NCBI GenBank assembly: GCA_016745215.1
Contig: CP050890.1
Span: 868,001-932,000 of the forward strand
From: Thiohalocapsa sp. PB-PSB1
GTDB taxonomy: Bacteria; Pseudomonadota; Gammaproteobacteria; Chromatiales; Chromatiaceae
Reading direction: 5' to 3'
DNA length: 64,000 nt
Made by a program: the position numbers and the translations under genes. Below are positions 53,867-61,402 of this stretch, piece by piece; the stretch's first letter is position 1, and the number at the start of each line of letters is the position of its first letter. The notes beneath the pieces were generated by a model that ran no database searches, was not told the DNA's origin, and was given only the letters and a program-made list of their open reading frames with translations.

Positions 53867-55338
53867 GGCTCTCCTGGATTTTGTGGGAACCAATAAATAT
53901 TTTAAAAACAACCACTTAGTCTCATTTTTTCGTACACATTAAGATTAAAATGTGGTTGAGCACAAAGTCTGTAACTCATTGATTTATAATGTATCGACCC
54001 CGAACCGGTCATATCCGTTGAGATCCAGGAATACCCTTTGATAGAGGTGCCCGAGGTTGGTGATGCCATAGCAGCGGCGTTTGATGACTTTGATCTTATT
54101 ATTTAATCCCTCGACAAAGCCGCTGGTATGTCGACCAATAAAATAATTGGTCACTTCCTCAAAATGCGTATTCAGCGTACCGAGGAAGCTATCAAAGCAA
54201 CTGAGCTTGCGGTTGGTGACACGTTCCATCCAGCCACGCAGTTTGCGCTTACCCTGACCTTTTGATAGGCGGCTTTCATAGATGGCAGTGAGTGATTCGC
54301 AAGCCTCATAGGCTTCTTGTAATTTTGGTGAATAGCGAAAGAGCCGATTCAGCATGCGTCGCTCATCGGCATTCAGATCGGCGCGACGCTGACGCAGCAG
54401 CCAATGCACGTTCTTGAACGACTTGCGCTCTTCTTTGGAGAGTATATGGCACAGCCGTTTCCATTCGCTTTTGCGCAGGTTTTCCAGTCCATTTCGGTAC
54501 AGCTTGGCAACATGGAATCGATCCGCGCAAATGTGTATGCGCTTGCCGAACACGGCTTTAGCGGCACCGATGAAGCCTTGATAAAGATCTGAGCACACAC
54601 TCTGGACGGTATTTCGCAAGCGCTTGGGAATGCTGAGAAAAAACTCCTGTACGCTGGCCTTGGTGCGGTCGCCGAGCAGGCCGATGACATGCAATGTCTC
54701 GTGAATGTAAGCGCTGACAACGACGACAAAATCACGATGACCTTTTTTCAACGCAATCTCATCAATGCCAATGACCTCCAAGCGTTCAATTGCGTTCCAA
54801 TCGACATCACAGGCTATGTTTCGATCCAAAATACCCTGCAGTGCGTCGACACCAATGGCATGCTTACGACTAACATCCTCGAGCGTACTGTTGATCAACT
54901 CCAGTAGCATCTGCTGTTCGAACGCTTTTGTCACCCGGGAGCGCTGCGTGTACCATGACAGCGTTTGGCTCGTTGTTGGACGCCCTTCGCAGAAAGGGCA
55001 TTGATAACGTTTCGGCCTCAAAACAAGAACAACTCTATAATCCCCGAATGGCAAATGGCGTAACTCAAGTTCTCGACCATGGCCATACTCATGATCGATT
55101 GGCCGACCACAGCAATGACAGTTCGTACCCTCCAGTGTGCTATGCACATAGACTTTAAGTGTCTTGCGCTCGCCGAGCACCACGCGATCAACGGCGATAT
55201 CAGGTAGATTTAAAAGCGTCTGAAGGGTCTCTTTATCAAATGTCATTATCAACAGCGTCCAGATGGGGTTTCAGCGACAGGCGGTTCTCAAGTTGTTGAT
55301 TTACATGATACAACAGTCCCACGAGATCCGGAAGAGCC
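53867..55338 (-). mobile_element. ISL3-family insertion sequence
   Basis: 1,472 bp. The left end GGCTCTCCTGGATTTTGTGG and the right end read inward GGCTCTTCCGGATCTCGTGG are typical ISL3 inverted repeats. The 8-bp duplication TTTTCTTT lies at 53859-53866 and 55339-55346. Confidence 0.93.
53984..55252 (-). CDS. ISL3-family transposase
   Basis: 422 codons. The N-terminal zinc-binding segment is CHCCGRP...YQCPFCEGRP, a helix-turn-helix follows, then the DDE domain with VIGIDEIALKKGHRDFVVVV, VCSDLYQGFIGAAK and the final TSGFVEGLNNKIKVIKRRCY. The frame is intact, the length is normal, and it is possibly active. It is the youngest layer of the nest, because nothing interrupts it. Confidence 0.95.
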   Translation of the reverse strand: MIMTFDKETLQTLLNLPDIAVDRVVLGERKTLKVYVHSTLEGTNCHCCGRPIDHEYGHGRELELRHLPFGDYRVVLVLRPKRYQCPFCEGRPTTSQTLSWYTQRSRVTKAFEQQMLLELINSTLEDVSRKHAIGVDALQGILDRNIACDVDWNAIERLEVIGIDEIALKKGHRDFVVVVSAYIHETLHVIGLLGDRTKASVQEFFLSIPKRLRNTVQSVCSDLYQGFIGAAKAVFGKRIHICADRFHVAKLYRNGLENLRKSEWKRLCHILSKEERKSFKNVHWLLRQRRADLNADERRMLNRLFRYSPKLQEAYEACESLTAIYESRLSKGQGKRKLRGWMERVTNRKLSCFDSFLGTLNTHFEEVTNYFIGRHTSGFVEGLNNKIKVIKRRCYGITNLGHLYQRVFLDLNGYDRFGVDTL

Positions 55339-55950
55339 TTTTCTTTGAAAGGAAACCAGAGCACTTTTCATCAAGATGTCATCGCTTGGTTCGAATCGGT
55401 CGATCTCGACCAATGCTGCCGGGATGCGAGTGTTTTTCTTGAAACGAAAGAGAAAAAACATGGTCGCCTGGAGACGCGTCGGTATTATTATTTCACTGAT
55501 CATTCCTTATGGCATTACGCCGAACAATGGAAAGGTTTCCGGGGGATCGGGATGGTAGAGTCGATTCGAGATGATGGAAAAAAAGTAACCACGGACCGGC
55601 GCTATTTCATTGCCAGCCTGTCAGGCGATGTTAAACGATTTGCCCAAGCGGTTCGCTCTCATTGGGGAATTGAGAATTCACTGCATTGGGTTCTGGATGT
55701 GTCCTTTTCCGAAGATGCCAATCGAACGCGAAAAGGTCATGCACCTGAAAACTATTCCATCCTACGGCACATTGCACTCAATATTCTCAGGAAAGATACG
55801 ACCTCAAAGAAAAGCATTAAATTAAAGCGACTCCGTGCCGGCTGGGATACAGATTATCTTGAGCAGTTACTAGATGTCCTACAGGCGGCCTAAAATGGGA
55901 AATTTAGATGCGTTTGCCCTGGTTCCTGCTGCTTCTCAGGAGTGCACAAG

Positions 55951-56856
55951 TTAATAAATTTCTATTCCTAAGCCAGATGCGGTTCCGTTCAGATCATCCA
56001 GCGGATCGCCGGCATCCCTCTCGGGTGTGGGCAGGATTTGCCGTAGGTGGTCCGCGATCCCCCAGCCGCGCATCCGCTGGCGGACACGCCACTGGCGAGG
56101 ATATCCAAGGGAGACCTCTTCGAAGCGTACCCCATCAAGGTACCTTGTGCTCGGTATGTGCAGGTGTCCTGAAACCACGACGCGGGCGCGATAGTGCAGG
56201 TGCCAATCCTCGGTGCGGCGCGAGCCGCACCAGATGGAGAAACGCGGAATGAGAGGAAGCCTTGCGAGTTGCCGCTTCAGCGGGTAGTGCGCAATCAGGA
56301 TGACCGGCAATGCATGAGCAGACACAGCGGCATCAAGTCGTTTCTCGCTGATCTCGCAGCGAGCGTGGCACCAATCGGAGCGGGTGGCGTACGGATCGGG
56401 GTGAAGCAGCGCCTCGTCGACGCACGACACGCCGGATTCGGCCGCCCAGCCGATCGCTTGCTCAAACGGTACATCGTCGGGGCGAAAGCTGTAGTCGTAC
56501 AACAAGAAGAGAGGAGCCAGCAGATGCGGCCCGCCGTCGCCCTGCCAGATTGGGAATGCATCTTCTGGGGTAATCACGCCATGTCGGCGGCACAAGTCGA
56601 CTAGGCTTGCATAACGGGCGCAGCCAGCCAGTTTCCGCTCTGGCGAAATCGACCACAACTCGTGGTTTCCTGGTACCCAAATCAATTGCGCGAACTTTTT
56701 CTCGAGGATAAGCAGCGCCGATTCCAGGCCCTCCGGCGTGTTCGCGATGTCGCCGACCAGGGCCAACCAGTCGTTCGGGCAATCGGGAAGCTGGAACAGC
56801 GCGGCCCGATTGTCGGCGTAGTCCAGGTGCAGATCGCTGATTGCGTAGAGTCTCAT
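55951..56856 (-). CDS. metallophosphoesterase with IS-encoded tail
   Basis: 301 codons from ATG 56856. Calcineurin-like motifs in order: ISDLHLDY, LVGDIAN, VPGNHELW, LIAHYPLK and SGHLHIPS, which carry all metal ligands. It acts on a phosphomonoester or diester, substrate unknown. The C-terminal GLGIEIY and its stop come from the right end of ISAzo13 copy 2, so the native 3' end is lost or displaced. The catalytic core is complete. Confidence 0.9.
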   Translation of the reverse strand: MRLYAISDLHLDYADNRAALFQLPDCPNDWLALVGDIANTPEGLESALLILEKKFAQLIWVPGNHELWSISPERKLAGCARYASLVDLCRRHGVITPEDAFPIWQGDGGPHLLAPLFLLYDYSFRPDDVPFEQAIGWAAESGVSCVDEALLHPDPYATRSDWCHARCEISEKRLDAAVSAHALPVILIAHYPLKRQLARLPLIPRFSIWCGSRRTEDWHLHYRARVVVSGHLHIPSTRYLDGVRFEEVSLGYPRQWRVRQRMRGWGIADHLRQILPTPERDAGDPLDDLNGTASGLGIEIY

Positions 56857-56925
56857 TAGGACGCGGCGGATACAAAGGCCGTAAGATGCTCGCGTGCCTG
56901 GCCATGGCAACTAGCTCATGAATCA

Positions 56926-57013
56926 ACTAGTGCTCTGCTGCGGAAGTCGCGAAACCGTTTGCAGTCGTGGTCGTCATCGATAACCCACGATGAGCGATTA
57001 CGACAACGACAAA
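56926..57013 (-). repeat. 88-bp dispersed repeat, copy 3
   Basis: Inverted relative to copies 1 and 2. It runs from ACTAGTGCTCTGCTGCGG to CGATTACGACAACGACAAA. It lies just upstream of the metallophosphoesterase start and 230 bases before glucokinase. Confidence 0.85.
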
Positions 57014-57112
57014 CTGATGCCACTCCTTGGTCACGATAGCGTTGGTATAGACAAGCATGGTAGCGCGAAACGAACACAGCCACAAACGACGTATTGATGT
57101 CGTCTTCGGCCA

Positions 57113-57135
57113 AGGCGATTGCCGGAGAGAAATCC
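57113..57135. repeat. REP-like hairpin, degenerate copy
   Basis: AGGCGATTGCCGGAGAGAAATCC matches the 26-bp hairpin at 16684 up to the last three bases, so the stem is partly lost. It is 110 bases before the glucokinase start. Confidence 0.65.
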
Positions 57136-57245
57136 TCTGAGACCCCAGTTATCCATCAAGGCGAGGTATCAGCAATCTGTTAAGCGGTTCGCTGGTATGA
57201 TTCGTTGAGTCAATCGCTGAACTAAAAACGACGAGGAGATGCAGC

Positions 57246-58238
57246 ATGTCCATATTGGTAGGCGACATCGGAGGCACCAAAACCGGCCTGGCGGTGGCAG
57301 AAGCAGATGCTGACCGGGTTCTATTGCAATCTGAACGGCGTTATCCAAGTGCCGAGTTTGCATCCCTTGGCGACCTTGTTGAGAATTTTATTCAGGAGAC
57401 CGGGGCAAACTGCGAATGCGGCAGCTTCGCCATCGCCGGACCGGTGCTGGATGAACGCAGTAAGGCGACCAACCTGCCCTGGCTTGTGGATGCCCGAGAG
57501 CTGACGAAGCGTTTCGGTTGGCGTCGGGTGCGCTTGTTGAACGATCTGGAAGCGGTGGCCTGGGGGGTGGCAGCGCTTGCCCCGGATGACCTGGCGACCC
57601 TGCAACCCGCTCAAGCCGATGCATCCGCGGCTGCTGCCGGCAGCCGGAATGCCTGTGTGGTGGCCGCGGGTACCGGGCTCGGCGAGGCCGGCCTGTATTG
57701 GGATGGCGATCGGCATCGCGCCTTTGCCACCGAGGGTGGACATACCGATTTTGCTGCCACCGACGAGCGCGAATTTGCGCTGCTGCGTTACCTGCAACAG
57801 CGCTATGGGCGTGTTAGCTGGGAGCGAGTCGTCTCCGGCATGGGCATCGGCAATCTGTATGGCTTTTTGGCGCAAGCAGGGCAGGTCGAGCATCCGCCCC
57901 TGGTTGCCAACGCGTTGGAGTCCGATGGCGATCTGGCTGCCGCGGTGGCAGCATCCGCCGCGGCCGGTTGCCCAGTTTGCACCGAGACCATGGAATGGTT
58001 TGCGCTGCTTTATGGGCGCGAAGCTGGCAACATGGCGCTCAAGCATCTAGCCCTAGGCGGCGTGTATCTTGCCGGCGGCATCGCGCCGAAGAATCTGCAA
58101 CTCCTCCAGCGCGGCGGCTTCCTGCAGGGCTTTCTCGACAAGGGCCGCATGCGTCCGTTGCTGCAGCGGATGCCGGTGCAAGTGATCTTAAACCAGCATG
58201 CACCGCTGTTGGGGGCAGCTCGATTCCTGCTGTACTGA
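57246..58238 (+). CDS. glk: glucokinase
   Basis: 330 codons with AGGAG seven bases before ATG. It phosphorylates glucose with ATP at the entry to glycolysis. Motifs: phosphate-1 GDIGGTKTGLAV, catalytic region LLNDLEAVAWGV, phosphate-2 AAGTGLGEAGLYW, EGGHTDFA for sugar binding, RVVSGMGIGNLYGF and adenosine LAGGIAPKN. This is the Glk family and not ROK. It is a single gene between two dispersed repeats. Confidence 0.95.
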   Translation: MSILVGDIGGTKTGLAVAEADADRVLLQSERRYPSAEFASLGDLVENFIQETGANCECGSFAIAGPVLDERSKATNLPWLVDARELTKRFGWRRVRLLNDLEAVAWGVAALAPDDLATLQPAQADASAAAAGSRNACVVAAGTGLGEAGLYWDGDRHRAFATEGGHTDFAATDEREFALLRYLQQRYGRVSWERVVSGMGIGNLYGFLAQAGQVEHPPLVANALESDGDLAAAVAASAAAGCPVCTETMEWFALLYGREAGNMALKHLALGGVYLAGGIAPKNLQLLQRGGFLQGFLDKGRMRPLLQRMPVQVILNQHAPLLGAARFLLY

Positions 58239-58256
58239 TTCCTTTGAGGGGTTTCC

Positions 58257-58496
58257 TAGGCTGTCGAAATTTGCCGTCTCACTAAAACAAGCGCTTCCCG
58301 GTTTTTGGATGCTTAGTCGGTGTCGAGGTCGGAATGAGGGATTGGTATCGAGCTGGCTGTTTTGATCGATGAGCGGATTCGATTCCGATTCCGATAGCGA
58401 CCCCGACACCGATTAGGCTTCCCCAGTGCGTTCGATGATGCAATCCAAGACCTGGAATCGGTTTGGCATCAAAACTCAGGACATTTCGACGGCCTA
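58257..58496 (+). mobile_element. MITE, complete copy with 9-bp target duplication
   Basis: 240 bp. The ends are TAGGCTGTCGAAAT and ATTTCGACGGCCTA; the flank GGGGTTTCC is duplicated at 58248-58256 and 58497-58505. It has an 18-base shortening near 58335 relative to the other copies. It starts 18 bases after the glucokinase stop. Confidence 0.92.
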
Positions 58497-58538
58497 GGGG
58501 TTTCCTCCGGAGTCATTTTCGCTTGCAGAGAGCATCCA

Positions 58539-59363
58539 ATGCTGAATCCTAGTCAAGTTGGTACATGGGTCGAATCGATGCCTGTGCAGCGCTTCATCAT
58601 TGTGCTGATCATCGCCAATGCGGTGACCCTGGGGCTGGAAACATCGCCAGCGGTGATGGCGCATTTCGCAGCCGAGCTCAGAGCGTTCGACACGTTGGTG
58701 CTGGCGGTGTTCGTGCTGGAGATTGGCGCCAAGTTGTTTGCCTTTCGGCTGAGCTTTTTCCGCAATGCTTGGAATCTGTTCGACTTCGTCATCGTTGCAG
58801 TCGCGCTGATTCCGACCAGCGGTCCGCTGACAGTATTGCGCGCCCTGCGCGTATTGCGAGTGCTGCGGCTGATCTCGAGCGTACCGAGGTTGCGTTTTGT
58901 GGTGGAAGCATTACTGCACGCGGTGCCGGGCATCTCGTCCATTGCCGCGCTGATGTTGCTGCTTTTCTACGTGTTTGCGGTCATGGCGACCAACCTATTC
59001 GGAGCTGGCTTTCCGGACTGGTTCGGCAGCGTCGGCGCGTCCATGTACACCCTGTTTCAGATCATGACCCTGGAAAGCTGGTCCATGGGCATCGTGCGTC
59101 CGGTAATGGATACCTACCCCTGGGCCTGGGCGTTTTTTATCCCCTTCATCCTGATCGCCACCTTCACCATGCTGAATTTGTTCATTGGTATCATCGTGGA
59201 TACCATGCAGGCGATGCATGGGGCCGAGCATGAGGCCGACCGGGAACAGATCGAGGGCACCGTGCATGGCGATACCAAGCGTGTTCTTGCCGAACTCGAT
59301 AGCCTGCGTTCCGAGATTGCATTGTTGCGCGCATGTTTGGAGCAACAACAGCGACCGGACTGA
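58539..59363 (+). CDS. voltage-gated sodium channel, NaChBac type
   Basis: 274 codons with six transmembrane helices. S4 has arginines at every third place in LRALRVLRVLRLISSVPRLR. The pore helix and filter read TLFQIMTLESWSMG, where LESW is the sodium-selective filter of NaChBac and NavAb. S6 is FIPFILIATFTMLNLFIGII. A C-terminal coiled coil (VLAELDSLRSEIALLRACLE) holds the tetramer, as in known channels. The likely role is in motility, pH or osmotic response. All functional parts are present. Confidence 0.95.
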   Translation: MLNPSQVGTWVESMPVQRFIIVLIIANAVTLGLETSPAVMAHFAAELRAFDTLVLAVFVLEIGAKLFAFRLSFFRNAWNLFDFVIVAVALIPTSGPLTVLRALRVLRVLRLISSVPRLRFVVEALLHAVPGISSIAALMLLLFYVFAVMATNLFGAGFPDWFGSVGASMYTLFQIMTLESWSMGIVRPVMDTYPWAWAFFIPFILIATFTMLNLFIGIIVDTMQAMHGAEHEADREQIEGTVHGDTKRVLAELDSLRSEIALLRACLEQQQRPD

Positions 59364-59587
59364 CCGGGCGTCCATCTGTACATGGCTAACGCCGCCATAG
59401 CGGGAAAGCCTAGCCAGACAAATGATCCAGAGTCCTGATTGTCCTTGCGCAACCCGCCCGGTTGAAATTTCAGGTAGTTTATTCACCAATTTAGATTAAA
59501 GTGGTCTATTATATAATAGCGCTATAGCTATGAATTATTTATATCTAGTGTTGATATGTGTGTATTGATTAGGAAACGGATCTCGTG

Positions 59588-61396
59588 ATGTGCGTTCCCG
59601 CACAGTGTGTGGATACCCGCCGTCGGGTCATCCAAGGTTGGCGGCAGCTGGCCGGCCAGTTGCTGCCTAGCTTGTGGCTGTTGCTTGCGCTGCTGCCAGG
59701 GTCCGCCTCGGCCCTGAAGCTCGAGGTCGAGGTAGAGGGGGTTGAAGGTGAGGAGCAAAAGAATGTGCTCGCGATGCTCGGCATCTATCAGGAACAAGAA
59801 GATCAGGAACTGTCGATCGCCCGCTTGCTTGCATTGCACCGGCGGGCGCCGGACCAGATCCGCGATGCGCTGGCACCCTTCGGTTTGTATCGGGTCGAGA
59901 TCCAGGAGACCCTGACCGAGCCGACCGCGGAGGGCGGCACATGGATTGCGAACTACAAGATCGACCCGGGCGAACCAGTCAAGATTGCCAGCATCGACTA
60001 TCAGATCACTGGGGCAGGCGCGTCGAATCCAGCCCTTCCCAAGCAGTTTCCGATGCAGGTCGGTGATGTATTGCTGCATTCGGCCTATGAGAAGGCGAAG
60101 AACCAGATCACATCGATCGCCTCCGCGGAGGGGTATCTGAATGCGGAATTATTGCGCCATCAGGTGCTGATCGATCCGGTGGCTTACCAGGCAATGGTCG
60201 ACTTTCATCTGGATACAGGGCCGCGGTATTACCTGGGGAAGGTACAATTTAAGCAGGATCTGCTCGACGAGCGTTATTTGAGCAAATTCGTTCGCTTCAA
60301 GCCCGGCGATGTCTACGATCCAGACCTTTTGTTAGCATTGCAGGGTAGATTGCTTGGCATGGAGTATTACGACAAAGTCGAGGTCGTACCATTGATCGAC
60401 CAGGCGAGTAGCGACAATGTGGTTCCGATCGAGGTGGTGGCCAGTCGCAACAAGGCGAATAAATATCGGCTCGGGCTCGGTTTTGGTACCGACGTGGGGC
60501 CGCGGCTATTGCTGGAATATCGGCGCCGCTACATCGGTCGCCATGGGCACAAACTGAAGTCCGAGATCGAGGTCTCGCAGGCATTACAATCGGTTGTCGC
60601 CGAGTACCGCATGCCGTTTCGCAACCCGGTGCAGGATTATTTCTTGATCCGCCCGGAGTACTTCGCTTACGACACCGCGAGCCGGCAGGGCACGTCCTTC
60701 AGGTTGACCGCGGCGCAATCGATGGTGACACCGGGCGGCTGGCGGCGCAACATCGGCGTTGATTACCGCTATGAGGACTACGAGGTCGGGCAAGGTGACG
60801 ACGGCGTCTTCAATGGCCTGGTGCCGAATATTTCCTGGTCCAAGACCGACGCGGATGATCCTCTCAATCCGCGCAACGGCTACCGGCTCAAGTATCTGTT
60901 GCAGGGTACTGCCGCTGGCCTGTTGGCCGAGACGAGCTGGCTCAGCGGGTCTGTCAGCTATAAGCAGGTGAAGAGCTTCGGCGAGCGCTTTCGCTTCATC
61001 GGCCGTGCCGACCTCGGGGCAATCTGGGCCAGCAGCCTGGAAGATGTGCCCGGCAGTCAACGTTTTTTTGCCGGTGGCGATCAAAGCATCCGCGGCTGGG
61101 CGCTGGATGCCCTTGGTCCGGATGATCCGGTCACCGGTGAGACCCTCGGTGGGCGCTATCTGGCGGTCGGCAGCCTGGAACTGGAGCGTAAGATCAAGGG
61201 CAATTGGAGCGCTGCCCTTTATACCGATTTTGGCAATGCCTTCGATCCTTCTTACACCAGTGAATGGGAGCAGAGCCTTGGCGCCGGCCTTCGATATGGT
61301 ACGCCGATCGGGCCTGTTCGGGTTGGCGTAGCCTATGCAATCACCAAAGACCCAGCCGGCTTTCGACTGATCATCGGGTTGGGGCCGGACCTTTAG
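59588..61396 (+). CDS. tamA: outer-membrane translocation protein TamA
   Basis: 602 codons from ATG 59588 (GTG at 59585 possible). A signal peptide runs to about residue 40 (LLALLPGSASA). Three POTRA domains follow (about 45-270, with LLGMEYYDKVEVVPL in the last). The 16-strand barrel has the lid-lock motif GGDQSIRGWALDALG and a C-terminal strand ending GLGPDL. With TamB it moves proteins or lipids to the outer membrane. The gene is preceded by an unusually AT-rich leader (59470-59560) that may hold the promoter. Confidence 0.95.
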   Translation: MCVPAQCVDTRRRVIQGWRQLAGQLLPSLWLLLALLPGSASALKLEVEVEGVEGEEQKNVLAMLGIYQEQEDQELSIARLLALHRRAPDQIRDALAPFGLYRVEIQETLTEPTAEGGTWIANYKIDPGEPVKIASIDYQITGAGASNPALPKQFPMQVGDVLLHSAYEKAKNQITSIASAEGYLNAELLRHQVLIDPVAYQAMVDFHLDTGPRYYLGKVQFKQDLLDERYLSKFVRFKPGDVYDPDLLLALQGRLLGMEYYDKVEVVPLIDQASSDNVVPIEVVASRNKANKYRLGLGFGTDVGPRLLLEYRRRYIGRHGHKLKSEIEVSQALQSVVAEYRMPFRNPVQDYFLIRPEYFAYDTASRQGTSFRLTAAQSMVTPGGWRRNIGVDYRYEDYEVGQGDDGVFNGLVPNISWSKTDADDPLNPRNGYRLKYLLQGTAAGLLAETSWLSGSVSYKQVKSFGERFRFIGRADLGAIWASSLEDVPGSQRFFAGGDQSIRGWALDALGPDDPVTGETLGGRYLAVGSLELERKIKGNWSAALYTDFGNAFDPSYTSEWEQSLGAGLRYGTPIGPVRVGVAYAITKDPAGFRLIIGLGPDL

Positions 61397-61402
61397 CTGA
61401 GC

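Larger units (their letters stand above)
53253..55893 (+). pseudogene. ISAs1-family transposase, interrupted by ISL3
   Basis: The first 209 codons are at 53253-53866 (to QADWVFSL) and the rest at 55345-55893 (from KGNQSTFHQD to LLDVLQAA). Together they give the full family length of about 390. The 5' open frame runs on into the ISL3 end and stops at 53942. Confidence 0.9.
53164..55921 (+). mobile_element. ISAs1-family insertion sequence, copy 2, split by ISL3
   Basis: The ends CAGGGCAAACGCATCTAAA and TTTAGATGCGTTTGCCCTG lie at 53164-53182 and 55903-55921. The target duplication GTTCCTGCTG is at 53154-53163 and 55922-55931. It is nearly identical to copy 1 in the opposite orientation. Confidence 0.93.
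51822..55971 (+). mobile_element. ISAzo13-family insertion sequence, copy 2, with two nested ISs
   Basis: The left end TAAGGAACGGAAATTAGATA is at 51822 and the right end TTCTATTCCTAA at 55960-55971. An ISAs1 element sits near its right end (53164-55921) with the duplication GTTCCTGCTG, and an ISL3 element sits inside that. Outside the insert it is almost identical to copy 1. Confidence 0.92.
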
